Shown one piece after another: positions 41,900-55,376 of a stretch of 64,000 nt of DNA. Location: assembly GCA_932294295.1 (NCBI GenBank), contig OW028579.1, forward strand, positions 8,492,370 to 8,556,369. The letters run 5' to 3'. This DNA comes from Alitta virens (taxonomy: Eukaryota; Annelida; Polychaeta; Phyllodocida; Nereididae). Position numbers and translations under genes: made by a program. The notes below the pieces were generated by a model that was not told the DNA's origin, made no database searches, and saw only the letters and a program-made list of their open reading frames with translations. The first letter of the stretch is position 1. Each line of letters begins with the position of its first letter.

Positions 41900-44800
41900 C
41901 TTTCAGAAAAGAAATAATCTAGCTGCATCTTAATAAATAGAAATTAATAAATTGTGGAAATATATAAAGTAGCTCTTTATAATAGGAAATTGACTCAGGG
42001 CACCTACTTATTGTGGGCTCTGCATGGTTTTGTATTTGTGTAAATATATGAATATAGAATTACTAATAATGTAGTAGGCCTAACATAAAATTTATAGTAA
42101 ACAGTTACAGGTTGTATAAGATGGTGCTTATCATGTTGTGTACCAAAATAATCCGTGGTGCTGTGGTCATACTATATATATATATTTGTGTATTATTGGC
42201 AACACGGTGCTCATAGGCCCTAGAACGCCACCACAAGTGCTCAGCAAATGATTATAGTATTGACAGCTCTTGAATGCCATTGTTGCATCTGCAAGGTTGG
42301 CAGAATTTGCTGTTCCTGGTGTTCCAATGACCAATCTCAATTGAGAAATAACACAAATGCATTTTTTTTACATATCATTTGTATTTCAAGTCTCCATTTC
42401 TTTCTATATGCTTTGTTATACAGCGCAAACAATCCTTCTATGTAAAGCATATTATATCAGCATCAAATAAATGATATAAGTTATACATTTGTATACATGA
42501 GAATAATGCTCACACATTAACTACAGTTGACCATCTAATAATATACAACATGAGAAACAACTTAATACACTTATCACATAATTCTAGGTTAATAAGAATA
42601 GTCATGCAAATTAATAACCCAAGATAAGTACATTTCACCACAAAACAGAGAAATAAAGCAACTCGAGTTGCAGTTACTTTCAATAATATGGCAACTAAGA
42701 AAAAGATATGCTTTAACAATCATAAACTTTAACACAATTTTTAATTTTCTAAGCGGTACCTCAATGACACCCATCTCAGATAACAAAATTTAGGTTAAAT
42801 TTTTGCTTGCAACAGAGCAGATAAAATTATAAAGATCAACAAATTTAGTTCAAAGAACAGTCAAGAAATAGCATATAGCAATCTACCAGAGAGCAGGAGA
42901 GTGTATTATAAAATTAACAATTATAAAACATCTACAATTAAAAGCATCTTAGAAGCAACAACACAGACTAGTCAGTATTTCGCATACTGTTTTCAATCTT
43001 TGCTGATCACAATGGAAAGCTGTAGTTCTCAAAATAAAACAATTAAGGCAACTCAATTTAAAGTTCACACCTCTATCAAAAAGCTAAGTCATAATCTGAC
43101 ACTCAAAAACTACCATCATGCAGTCACATTCTTGCATAAGCCATTCATGACACTTTGCATCCAAACTCTTGAGAATATAACATGAAGCACATCCGCCAAG
43201 AACAACTTCAACATTTACACTTCTATGGAGAGACAAAGGATAATCTCGCTTCACACTGCCCAGCTTGCCATTCCGCTAGGAACGCATTAGCGGAATGGCA
43301 TCACTGCTATATTGGGATTGGACTATTTTTGCAAGCAGGTCAGGTCATGGGCCAGGTTAATTAAATTAGCAAAAAATAGTTCTTGATTAACAGTTGCCGC
43401 TTTATTGCTATAATTACTCAACCGTGGCAATGTATGGGTTTAATTTGACTTAAAAACGACTGAACATCCAATTGGATGCCAAGGCAATATAAAACAAAGC
43501 ATTTTCACGGCTCAATGGGCCAGCCGTCAATCAATTTAAATTGGGTGTAGTAATCTTGGCCTTGTAATATGCATCTGGCATAGTATTACCCGGATATACC
43601 AATTTGGTATCTATAGTGTAAACAGGCCAATGTCAGCGAGCCCATTCCTGGCAGAATGGCCGAACGTATGATCTCACTCTGTAGCAATTTGAACATTAAA
43701 TATTGTTAAACTTTTCTTTTCATAACATATATAAACATCATTAATAATATTTGCTCATAATTTCAGAGTTTATATATATATGCTTCAGTTACACACTTTG
43801 GTCTTCCATCGATTTACACCGATAAATATATAACAATGTTGGCATGTGATATGATTTGTTTAAAGTTGAATCATTAACACGGTGACAGTTGATTAAGTCC
43901 ATGTAATACGAATCTTTCATTCCTTCCCCACATTATTTACACATACTATTGTGTACGATATATTTCACAAGTGCTACATTTGTAGCACAAGCAATCACCT
44001 CTGATCAGTATTGTTTACCATTCCAATAAGACTCATTTCATGTGTTTGCTGTACCTCATAATAACATCGTAAAATAACCTTATAAGCAAATCGAATGAAT
44101 AATCATATCGTCATAAGTTTCATTAAACAATGGAGAACTAGAGCACCAAGGGAGGTTAAAATCCCCCACGCATATTATAACTGTTAGGTGACCATTAATT
44201 TGGTGATGTCAGTTTGTTTACAATGAAAGATCATCTCATCATATGTTTCAGTTGGTTGTGGTGAGCCTAGTTCCCCATTACAAACAATGATAAAGAGCAC
44301 CTAGTACATAAACCTTTCTTGCACAAAGCAAGCCATCTTCTATGGTTATTTTCTTAGTCAACTGTTTTTTTCACCAATTGGCTGCAATTTAAAATTTATG
44401 TTTGACACTGACTAATGTTATCATTCTTGTGCTAACTGACAAAATTGTGATGATGTAAATAAATACGTTAATTTACACACACACAGACACACAGCCTATG
44501 AAATGGTTTTAAAATGGGAAAAAGTTGGAAGTAATTGGTCTTCCACATTTAATTAATTTAATTAATCACAATATCTATGCTAAGAACTAAAGGCTACAAA
44601 GGCACTTGCATAACATATCAATTGGTAAATGTCTGATTTTCCTCCCAAAAGCAGGATTTACTTCATAATGCTATCCATTAGTTTATTGCAGAAAGATACA
44701 AGCTCAACATGGTGAAGATGCTTTATCAATTTCATATTAGACAATTATCATAAAATCGTTCTTTGTGAATAATAAACATGATCAACCTTAAATAAATTAC

Positions 44801-46090
44801 ATTACGACATTGAACTTCCATTAATGACCCAGTTTAAATTATCAATAAGTATAATATTTTTAATCATAAAACACTAGTACATTAACGTTAAAAGTTAGAC
44901 AAATGACTATTCACTTTGAGCACCAAATAATTGCAATTAGCACATTCAAAAAACTCTCAGTACTTTTTTCTTGACAAAAGGGCTGACCTGCAGCTAAGGT
45001 TTTATTTGGCATTAAAAAGTTTAGACTAATTAAAACCACACATTTATGACTTGCAAAACTAGTTCATTACTTTAACCAAGACAGTTTATAACCAGTCATT
45101 TCATAAATTTCACTAGTACAGCAAAATCTCAAATCAAGAACTACAGATCCTAAAATTTAAATCAGGTCAAACGGTATGCTCCTGAAAATTCCTTTCTTTT
45201 GTTAAAAGCAAGAAATTTCCTCATGGTTATACAAAAAAATATATATGAAAAGAAATTACCATTTAAATTAATCGCTCATCAGGAATATTGTCATTTGTAA
45301 TTAATAACTTGAAGTGAACATTATTTTAATGACCATAATTATTACAATATTTAGAGATCATTGCGATTATTTCAACAACATGCAATATAAGGTTATTGCT
45401 ATATTTATTCTGTTTTATTTTATCATATTAATATTTATTTTGAAATTTCAATGTTTTATATAAATTATCACTTGTTATCACAGGGTAAGGGACCTACAAG
45501 CATCACAGTGTCTTTAAAATAATTTGGTAACCTGTTCAATCACAATTGAGTAATCTTGAATTAACCATTGCATTTATGTTTGGATATCATAATAGCAGAA
45601 TGCAATGAAGTGTGCTTGCAACGTCACAATTGTTTTGAATTCCTGGTCACCCATATGATGTTTTTTTGTTTAAGCCAATTATACAGACAATTTGTTGCCT
45701 ATCCAGACTGTTTGCTAACAATGTAGTTAGCTTCCTTGTCCTTAAGCAATTTAAACTGACTTAAAAAGTAATCAAGCAAAGTAAATTGTGACATCACAAG
45801 ACAATGTTGGAACTGGATTTGGCAGTAAAATGAATGTCCAGTCCACTTGATATTAGTTTCAGCACTACCTTTTTTAAAGCTATCCATTAGTTTATTCTTC
45901 AAGATTTTAACGACCCTAGAATTACAAAACATGTTGTGAGAAAAATCCTCAGATAAAACAAATTATGTAATTTGGCTAAAAATTTTGCAACAACTTCATG
46001 AAATGCACACATGAGAACATCAAGTTTGGCAAACAGTTTTTCAATAGCTCAAATCATTCAGACCCTTTTTTGGATGCACAAGACATTTTT
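41900..46090. other. AT-rich non-coding stretch, possibly MSRB 3' UTR in part
   Basis: No exon, RNA gene or well-bounded element is supported over about 4 kb. Dispersed-repeat content is low compared with the rest of the window. Part next to 46090 should be the MSRB 3' UTR; which of several TTTATT motifs (minus-strand AATAAA) is used cannot be told. A 12-bp-arm inverted repeat (GCCATTCCGCTA with a 9-base loop) lies near 43266-43298. Confidence 0.5.
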
Positions 46091-46092
46091 TG

Positions 46093-46232
46093 CTATACAG
46101 TACTGTGTTTTTTGAAATCCAAGGACACAGAGTTGACGCAATATCTGATTCTCGCTGGTTTTGGGCCATCGTCAAACACGTGACCTATGTGCGCACCACA
46201 CTGGCTACAACTCACTTCTATTCGTGACATAC
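46093..46232 (-). CDS. MSRB3: MSRB coding exon 3 (terminal, catalytic Cys)
   Basis: Acceptor AATTTCAG. Encodes [20 protein letters not shown], then [13 protein letters not shown] and a stop at 46093-46095. Confidence 0.92.
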
Positions 46233-49200
46233 CTGAAATTGTAAAAATACATTTTGCAAAAATTAATTAATTAACAAACGCTATTGCAATGACAGGTCTC
46301 TTTAAAACATAAAATAAATTTAAGTTCCGGCACCACAGAGCATGGATTTTACTGTTTTCCTTAATTACGTTGCAAAATTAAGTCATTGCTTTTGCGTGCC
46401 AATTCTTCCAACACTCACCAGTCGTTCACATTAAACTTTATTAAATTTAGTCAAATAATCATCCAAATATTCACCTGCATAGCATGCTACATGATAATTA
46501 TGTCATCCAAACTAACACAAGCAATTCACATGTTCGTCTTCCAAATGAACAAAGAATAAGTTCACACCTAATCATGATTAGATATTAAACTAAAATTCAG
46601 ACAAAGCAGCTTGTAAATGTCAAAATCATAATAATAAATGCAAAGGGTCAATCCATATGAATTCACCGAAAGCTCCCCAGGTTACCATCTCAAAAAAATT
46701 AAAAAAATTACCATTTGTAGGTCTATATATATAATGGACAAATCCAAAATTTCAGATCTCCATTGTCAATGGTTTAGAAGATACAGCAATTTGAAATTTT
46801 GTTAATTTTTTGCGGAAAAGCCAAATGGCATGAATTTTCAAGTTAAGACGTCCATATCTCTCTTATTTTTCATAATGTAGGCATGAAATTTTGTACCTAG
46901 GGTAGAGAAGTTATTGAATCCATGTATGTTGTTACATTAGGGCTATTGGTGATATTTTTATAAATGTAATGCTCTGGAAAAGGGCGAAAATGGGAAACGT
47001 TGCAAAACGAGACTTTATTTTTTGCAGGGCTGTGTGGAATCTATACAAGAGTAAGAGCTCATATTTATTTTCTTGCTTCTTATGGTTCACCTGCACATAT
47101 ATGAATGGCCAAAACCACCTTATTTGCAAAAAGATGCATATAATATACAATTGTGAAAAGCCCTTTATTCTAATGTAATTTTGACCAACAAGAGAGTTCA
47201 CCATCACTTCCATATTTTTTTCCCAATATCACACACATCTAGTGGTCCTCTGGTTAAAATATCATTGTGTTGGTCAGATTCCTTCATATCTTTATGAATT
47301 TTTCAAAAATCGATCTTTATATATTTAAAAAATAATAGTCTTTTGTGATTTCTTAATATTTGCATAAAGATTTGAACAGTTAAATTTATCTATTCATTTG
47401 ATAAACATTTATGATGCTATATTGATTACATAGTCATCAAATGTTACAAACTAAAAGTTTTGGGGAAAAACAATAACTTTTATATTTTTAGTGGTCCTGT
47501 GGTTAAAAAATCATTGTGGTGGTCAGAATCCTTCATATTTTTATGAATTTTTAAAAATGTAAAAGTTAGTGCGAAGAATGCATCCGTGAGTTATAATACA
47601 AATAAAATAACATATAATCATTCATACACACAAAGGGAAATTATATTTTGACCATTCTTATGGTTTTACAGTTGGGCAACTGCTTTTGTGATATAAACTT
47701 GTATAGGTGATTTTTCTTCCTTACCCAATTGGCTAAATTGAAGAAAACCAACTTTCCCTGTGTATGTTGTCTTATGACATTCACTATTCAGTTTTTGACC
47801 AACAGCACACTTTCAGAGATGATCCATTTTAGCAATTACCCAATTCAGTTTTGTTGCTTAGACTTTATGATCACTGACCAATCTGAAGAAGATTATCAAG
47901 TCTCAACAGATTTATTGTGGTATTGTATTAATTGTGTCATCTACATGTAAGATTAGACAAGCTTTGCAAGATTAGGTCATCATTAACCATGCATTTGCTT
48001 TTTCCCCATTACCTTTAGTTTATAACATTTGACGATTATGTAATAAATATAGCATTATAAATGTTAAAGCATGTTTATCAAATTAATAGATAAATTTAAC
48101 TGTTCAAAACTTTATGCAAATATTAAGAAATCAAAAAGACTTATTTTTTTAATATATAAAGATAGATTTTAAAAAAATTCATAAAATTATGAAGGAATCT
48201 GACCAACACAATGATATTTTTACCAGAAGACCACTAGACGTGTGTGATATTGGGAAAAAAATATGGAAGTGATGGCGAACTTCTTGTTGGTCAAAATTAC
48301 ATTAGAATATAGGGTTTTTTTCACAATCGTATAATATTTGTCTTTTTAAAACTACTCTGGCTTCCGTCTTTTACCAAATAAGGTGGTTTTGGCCATTCAT
48401 ATATGTGCAGGTGAACCATAAGAAGCAAGAAAATAAATATGAGCTCTTACTCTTGTATAGATTCCACACAGCCCTGCAAAAAATAAAGTCTCGTTTTGCA
48501 ACATTCCCATTTTCGCCCTTTTCCAGAGCATTACATTTATAAAAATATCACCAATAGCGCTAATGTAACAACATACATGGATTCAATAACTTCTCTACCC
48601 TAGGTACAAAATTTCATGCCTACATTATGAAAAATAAGAGAGATATGGACGTCTGAACTCGCAAATTTATGCCGTTGTGCTTTTCCACAAAAAATTTATA
48701 AAATTTCAAATTGCTTTATCTTCTAAACCATTGACACTGAAGATCTGAAATTTTGGATTTTTTCCACTAATTATATAGTACTTCAACTGGTATTTTTTGC
48801 AGAATTTTTTGAGATGGTGACCTGGGAAATTTGTCTGAATTTCTGTGATTTCATATGGATTGACCCTAAGGACACTATCATGGTTATATGTGAACATAGC
48901 AAAATGTTTAATTTCTTATTACCATGTGAGACATCTTTCTTTAATGTCACTTTGCCATGTGCTATGACATCACTGAACGCAGGCCATCCGCAACCCGAGC
49001 TGAACTTATTCTCCGAAGTAAACAAAGGATTGTCGCACACAACACAGTTGTACACTCCCTCGTCCTTCTTATGGAGAATTTTCCCAGAATATGGTCTGCA
49101 ATGAGATTAAAATTTGTAAACATAAATGTGATGCATCATAATTCACTAGAATTACAGAAATCATATGGCCCAATATTTTTGCACAAGCTGTGGTTCACAT

Positions 49201-51516
49201 GTCTTTTCTTTGGTGTTCCCAAGCACTTATTTTGGCACAGCTGCATTGTTACAGGTAATCACGACAGTGATGGAGTCAAGTTCCTCCTTTTTCGGTTTAA
49301 TCACCAATTTACACTTAGTCCTAGCTTCACTGAGCAGCTGCTGAGCATAGTTCAGCAAGACTACTGGACTACACTGAGCATCAAACATTTTAAGTTAATT
49401 GCTTGGTGGTCTGATAAACATGATAAAGTCTGGTGTTCTCGAGGTTGGTGTCACATATTGAATTGTTTACATGAGGACCTTTTATATACAAATAATCTAT
49501 TTTCGTTTTGAAAAGACAACTTCATGCGTTGCAAGCCAATCGATGTTACACACATTGTAATTCTGTACTGGATAATTATTATGATAATTAGCAACTGAAA
49601 ACCAACCTTATATTAGGCAGGGTGTGGCAAGTTTGTCAACATGATCGACGATAATAGTGCATTACACACTAAACTGCTAAATATTCTGAGAATCAAGAAA
49701 TTAACAACACAATTAGTGGTTTCACATACTGCTATCAGAGATTGTACATGCTTGATCTTTTGATTGCTAATATTAAATTGCCTGTGCCTCTCCTTGACTG
49801 ATGGCTATTTCTGGATCTGCTCCTGACATGTGATAGAACATGCTCAAACATTGTTAAATGTATACAAACTACATTAGATTGTACAAGATCAAAGATCATT
49901 AGACAAACACTGATACATGATCCCACTAATATTTGTTGATGATTTTATCATATCATACAGCCTTGTCATGCTTGTGTTATAGGTAGATAGATAGTACATA
50001 TTGGACAAGTAATAAACCGATAATGAGTAGTAAAATATGAATTCTTGCTTCTACATCGTTCTATGAGTTTTCAGGCATAAGCAAAATTTCATCTTTATCA
50101 TCTATATGAGCACGTTTGTGATAACCATTTTCAACTATGTTAGAAGTTCCAGAATTGATGAAGACCACCTCGACATTTAGACAGTTCAGTGAGTAAATCG
50201 TGTAAATTGTGGACTTTATCTAGATTAATGTTTATTGCGATGTGCAAATGGATCTATTTGTACCCATAGAGGGCTGCACTTTATCTATCTATTTAGCTAT
50301 CTATCTATCAGCATGAATTGGAATGATTTAAATGTACTGAACACAAATCAATCATTTTGAATTGTTAATATGTAATCAGCTCATTATTATTATTATTAAG
50401 ACCACTGTAGCTTCAAACCAAGGGTGGTCTTAATAGAGCAGTTTAAAATGTAGTATGAATCCAATGCAACAAAACGGTTGGATGAATCAGATGCCCTGAT
50501 ATATGGTATATATATAGTAGTTACTTTTTTCACTTAAATACTTGGAACGCATTCAAATATTTCTCAATATGTCAACAATATCATGAATATGAAACGAAAC
50601 ACTCAATGATAATTCACAATATATACCTAACAGACTCTCTTGGTGCTTTGACAATATGTTTACCATGTTTAACATCAAAGTAAGAGGCAATCAGGATAAT
50701 GCACAAACCTTACGCAAATGAACCGAGATTTAATATGCCCTTCATATCATGATAATTATGGTAATGCAATAGGCATCATACAATATGCCCACTAACAATT
50801 ATGATATCATATATGCAAGATATATGATATATTGGCTGTTGCAACTTGAAACAATATGATGTGTAATCATGGCAATGACAGTGCTGCTAAATTTTTTGTC
50901 ATGAATATTAAACCACAATACCCGCAAATGACATTAAATTTATAAAGCTAAGTAGGTAAGTACACCATGATTATCATTACCATGATCATGGTCATAAATA
51001 GACTCATAATCTTACATATCACTTGGACTGTTAAAATGTGTTAACAAAATTAACACTAAGTAAAATTTAGATATACAGCTCAGTTCCACTACCCTCACTA
51101 ATTATCAGATTATATATAAACTATGTTAAACAATGCTGAGCATGCTAAGACTGCCCAGATAATAAAACTGCCTAAGCATTGACAAAGCGATTATAAATGA
51201 TCTCATTCACTTGTGGTACTTCTTAATATATATTATAATAATAGAGACCCCCTGCATTAATTAATGCCAACTTGGGGGTTTAAGTTAACTGAAATTCTGT
51301 GCATGCATATTACGATGCTCACCTTTCGGTTCCTTTTTGCTGGGTCACATAATACTGCACAGGCGTTAATCGATTCTTCAAATCCTCCTTGTCGAACACA
51401 ACTGGGTACGCTCCTTTATCTGAGACTGATGCCTCATCTTCTAATTTCTGGAAGGCTGGATTAACAGGACGGGTCTTCTTCTCCTTCTCAGCTTGGACAA
51501 GTCTTAAGATATTCAT
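46093..51516 (-). CDS. MSRB3: Methionine-R-sulfoxide reductase B (MSRB2/B3-like)
   Basis: Three coding exons (51323-51516, 48923-49095, 46093-46232) join in frame to about 168 residues. MsrB reduces methionine-R-sulfoxide in proteins and free methionine, recycled by thioredoxin. The domain begins [20 protein letters not shown]. Zinc cysteines are CVVC (82/85) and CSQC (131/134). The substrate block is GCGWPAFSD, and the catalytic Cys (about 154) is in RYCVNS; it is Cys, not selenocysteine. The start at MNILRLVQ is the first in-frame ATG; no clear signal or mitochondrial peptide precedes it, though an alternative upstream exon could supply one. MSRB3 versus MSRB2 is uncertain. Confidence 0.88.
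46644..48867. mobile_element. Fold-back element with arms of about 800 bp
   Basis: The left end AGGGTCAATCCATATGAATT is mirrored at the right (TTCATATGGATTGACCCT). The inverted arms run from 46644 to about 47430 and from about 48040 to 48867 with high similarity throughout. A third partial copy of one arm segment lies at 47490-47565. No transposase-like ORF. It fills most of MSRB intron 2, its right end only 55 bases from the exon 2 donor. Confidence 0.85.
48923..49095 (-). CDS. MSRB3: MSRB coding exon 2
   Basis: Acceptor CATTGCAG and donor GTAATA. Encodes [39 protein letters not shown] and the following strand. Confidence 0.92.
49100..51240. other. MSRB intron 1 of the coding part, no recognised feature
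   Basis: A 184-codon plus-strand ORF at 48957-49511 overlaps exon 2 on the opposite strand and has no recognisable domain, so it is taken as chance. A short TATC microsatellite lies near 50280-50310. Confidence 0.45.
51323..51516 (-). CDS. MSRB3: MSRB coding exon 1
   Basis: ATG at 51514-51516, donor GTGAGC. Encodes [14 protein letters not shown], a variable linker, then [19 protein letters not shown]. The exon itself probably extends 5' to an acceptor at 51744. Confidence 0.8.
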
Positions 51517-51743
51517 GGTGTGGCTTTGAAAATCTAAACTAGATGTGTTGCAAGTGTACTCCGACAAGAGAATTTATAAACAATTCCAGCCAACACAGAA
51601 AGTCTCTCACAAGAATGACAGCAGCATTGATAACTCTGTAGTAACATGAGATTCTGTCTCTGCCAAGGGAAGGGTCCTTGGTTGGAAGATAGCACCAAGA
51701 GACTGACCCAAAGCAGCCAGTCTTCCACAAATTCAAGATTCAC

Positions 51744-53614
51744 CTGAAACGAATCATCAATATATTACCACAGTCGTAGCATTCTACATGACCCAGGGTT
51801 CCTGCAGGTTTATCTTCATAAGTAAGACATTTATGAGACATTATAATACCTTGTAAACATGAAAAATAAGACCACTAATATAGTAATTTACACCAATATT
51901 TTTAATTTCATCGTCCTGGATATTATATATATATATAAATGCAGTTCTTGTGTATTTAAAGTTCATAATTCTAAAATGAAAGTCCACAAGAGAGCGGACG
52001 GTACTTCCTTTGGCCAACACAGACCAGAATCGCCTGCATTTGTTTTCCAAGTAAATTTGCATCAAATTAAGACAATGTAAGACTTAAGAGGACAAAATTA
52101 AGACTTACACGAGCCTTACTTTTTACAAAAACAAAGTAAGACTTTATCAGACTTTCAAATAAAACAAACCTTTCTTCACAATTAATTCTTGTTATTAGTT
52201 AAAACCAATATTAAAAAATTATCATATGATCATTACTAAAAGGGACATTCCATGTGAATTTGACCAGAATGAAAAATAATTCCAAGGTCATGTCTTTAGA
52301 TTTACTTGAAATGCCACTATTTGCAACTTTGAAATGCGAAGTGTCCCTGGCCTACTCCTAGCAGGTTTGTATAAGAGCATCTTAAAAATTTTAGTTTTTG
52401 GCCTAGAAAGAGTGCTCTCGAGTGATTTTAAATTTTCCTCCATTTTCAAAATGTTGTAGCATCTCTACTAACTAAGAAGTAGGTATAAACTTAGGCGTAT
52501 GAAATGTCTTATATGGATATATTTGAGCCCAGTTGTTCAGCTGGTGATAGGAGCAGCCTCAACATGTTAATTAATTTGGAACAATTTGCTCGCAGCTGAT
52601 TTTATTTACTTTTTATCTCAAAAAGTAATAACTAAATTTTTTTTAATGTTCACTTATAAGCAGCTGACCAGTGACCAGTCAAGGTGCAAATCAGGTTAGA
52701 AAATTGGCAATGATAAATAAAACTTTAAAAACACTACCTCATAACTAAATTATCATATAAATGATTATGCAACAAACTCAGATATCTTATCTTCCTGTTG
52801 AGACAACATGTGAAAACAACACAACTAATGAATGTCAATGCAATTTCTCATTTGATAAACATTCAATCAGCTGATTTTAAATTCTTTCAAGAATATAAGA
52901 AAATCAGTTGCAAATAGGGAATTAAATAAAGATAGGTTTTTGAAACATTTGTTAACCATTTCAGCAGAGTATTAGAGTAAGAATGAGCCACAGAGTACCT
53001 AATGCATAGGCCTGTACTTAATCTGTGAGAATGAGCATTGTTTGGACACATGTATCTTGAATGCTGGATATTTTCGAATGTGAAAAGAAGGTTTATATGA
53101 GGTCATGTACCATGTGTACTGTATACATCCACAACAATACACTGTTGCTATTAACAGGACAAAGTGCTGCATCTTCCTGCATGTTCCCCATCACTTTTAG
53201 ATTAATTGTCTGAAGGCATTCAAAGATACTTGTACATATTGTACACATGGACAATTTCCCCAGGAATCCAGGATATTTCTATAATTGACAGGGTGTGTAC
53301 ATGTATAAGAAACAAATATACTTTCTGGATGCTACTATCTAGAGCTGAGAACTCTATAATTCATAAAAGCCCATATTTTCTACTTGAAAGATATAAAGAA
53401 AAATCTGATTAAAGACGCAACCATTAACAAATGATTATTAGTTAATACTGCTTAACATCTGATATTTTCTTTAAACCAGGTATGCCTGTCAGCATTGTAA
53501 TTCATAGTAACCTGCAAGTCCATAAAACCTTCATAAAATGTCATAAAACTAATGCTAACATAAATACATAAATAAGTCTTGTCTGGGTGGGCTGTCAAGA
53601 CTCGTTATTGTAGG
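51744..53614. other. MSRB 5' intron, left part, no recognised feature
   Basis: AT-rich intronic DNA between the acceptor at 51744 and the family D element. A segment at 52245-52290 (GGGACATTCCATGTGAATTT) faintly resembles the end of the fold-back element at 46644. Confidence 0.4.
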
Positions 53615-54880
53615 GGGGTCTGGTCAAAACGGCCAAATATAAAACTGCCAACATACCAGGACGGCCAATCGTAAAAACAGCCACCATACCAAGACGGCCA
53701 AAGGATAAAACGGCCACTACCAAAACGGCCAATTGTACTATTTGCAGCTTTTTTGTAGATCTCATTTTTATTATCTTCTTCTAACCTGTATATATACATC
53801 TAGTCTGTATATTAAATGATAAATAAATGTCATATTTCCTACCAAAAAGAAGTCTTCTCCATATAAATGTGACTGGTTTCATTTGAAAATGTGCAGGCTG
53901 TATATGAATTGTAAATGAAGTTGTAAACAGTATCAATTTTAGAGCTTTTTAGATATTTATTTCATTTTCATATAAATTATTAATATTTTGTAGTTGTACA
54001 ATCTCCCTCTGCATAATAAACAGGAATCAGTTGAAATTCTGAGTTTCAATTCCTGCTTGTGATCAATGATGAAAAAGCATGATTTACCCCATTCTTTTCA
54101 TCATTCAAAATGCTAATAGCAATTGACATAACGGTCACGGCAGATTGCTATTACATATATATAGGAACAGTCCTTCCCATTGGCCAGTTGGCAGAATGAG
54201 TAGGAATGAATTGCAATAAAGCTCATCCAAACATTGTATATATATGATGGTCAAAAATATTGACAACACCATTCGAGTCTTGACTTTACACTTCGAAAAT
54301 GTAAGAGATGTGAAAATTCAGGTATGTTTGCAATTTATCATATGTTTCTTATTACATGCTTTCATGGGATTATTTTTTAAATTGAATATAAAGCTTAAAA
54401 TATATATAAATTGTTTTGTTTCTCTTTTCAGTAAACCCTTGTCTCTGCTGACATGCTGAAGCAGAACCAAAAGAAACAGTATAAAAGATACCAGGCGCGG
54501 ATAAGGACACACCGCTACAATTTGCACCTGCCTTTGAGGCAGACCTGCATCCATTAGTGCTTTCCACTTGGATGCAACTCAAAGTGCCTAGCTGCCCTGC
54601 ACCGATCGCGATTGTAGATTTGCTTGACTGTTTGTACTTGATATATATATGTGTGTAACTTTGGGGCTATTGTTAATAAATACTGTACATACAAAATTGG
54701 CGTGTGTTTGTTATGCTGATCATGAAAGTGGCCTTGTACAGTAATTACAAAAAAAAATGAGTTGGCCGTCCTGGTAATTGGCCGTTTTGGTCGATTGGCC
54801 GTTATGGGGGTGGCCGTTTTGGCTAGTTGGCCGTCATGGGGAGTGGCCGTTATGGTCGTTGGCCGTTTTGACTCTACTCC
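53615..54880. mobile_element. Subterminal-array transposon, family D, complete
   Basis: A 1266-bp element flanked by the perfect 8-bp duplication ATTGTAGG (53607-53614 and 54881-54888). The left end is GGGGTCTGGTCAAAACGG; the reverse-complemented right end is GGAGTAGAGTCAAAACGG. The phrase AAAACGGCCA fills 53620-53735, and its inverse TTGGCCGTTTTGG fills 54762-54875. The interior has short plus-strand ORFs with splice-like borders (54244-54320, 54431-54556) and an AATAAA at 54674, of unknown meaning. In the MSRB 5' intron. Confidence 0.88.
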
Positions 54881-55376
54881 ATTGTAGGTACATGTTAGCT
54901 TTCACAGCAACCCTCATATTATGCCTGTGCATTCCAATAGTAACTCAGAACTGACCTACTTTCATGGCATGTTACGTAAGTTGGGCCAGAGCCAAGTCAA
55001 CATTGGATCATCATGACATGAGTTCATGACGCATGCATGGCCCTTGCCATGGGGGATGGGCCACAACATATCGTCGTAAAAAGCCACCAAATAACTTCTT
55101 CGTAGAGTAACATTCACGAATGAACGTGCTTTTTGTGAAGATAAAGTGTGCAGTGTACTTTCAGTGGCATTGTCATGATGAAAATACGTTCAGAAGCATC
55201 CAGACTGACATTGAGCTAGCCATTGGCATTGCAGCAGCTTGCACCTCACAACACAACACAAGCAATGTAACGAAGAATGCAGCCTAAAATCACACTTTAA
55301 TGCAATTTGATTGCACAGATTTCTTGCATACGTTTTTAACTGAAGTACAACTTTGTTTTAGTGACCAAATACTCAC

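Noticed and set aside
46093..46232. Selenocysteine at the MSRB active site
   Set aside because: The catalytic codon in RYCVNS is TGC (Cys), and there is no in-frame TGA.
48957..49511. 184-codon plus-strand ORF
   Set aside because: It overlaps MSRB exon 2 on the opposite strand, has no recognisable domain and looks like a shadow.
51264..51464. Plus-strand ORF over MSRB exon 1
   Set aside because: It is antisense to clearly conserved MsrB codons; a shadow frame.
54244..54680. Small two-exon plus-strand gene with AATAAA
   Set aside because: It lies wholly inside the complete family D transposon (53615-54880) and its short peptides match nothing I know. Recorded only as element interior.
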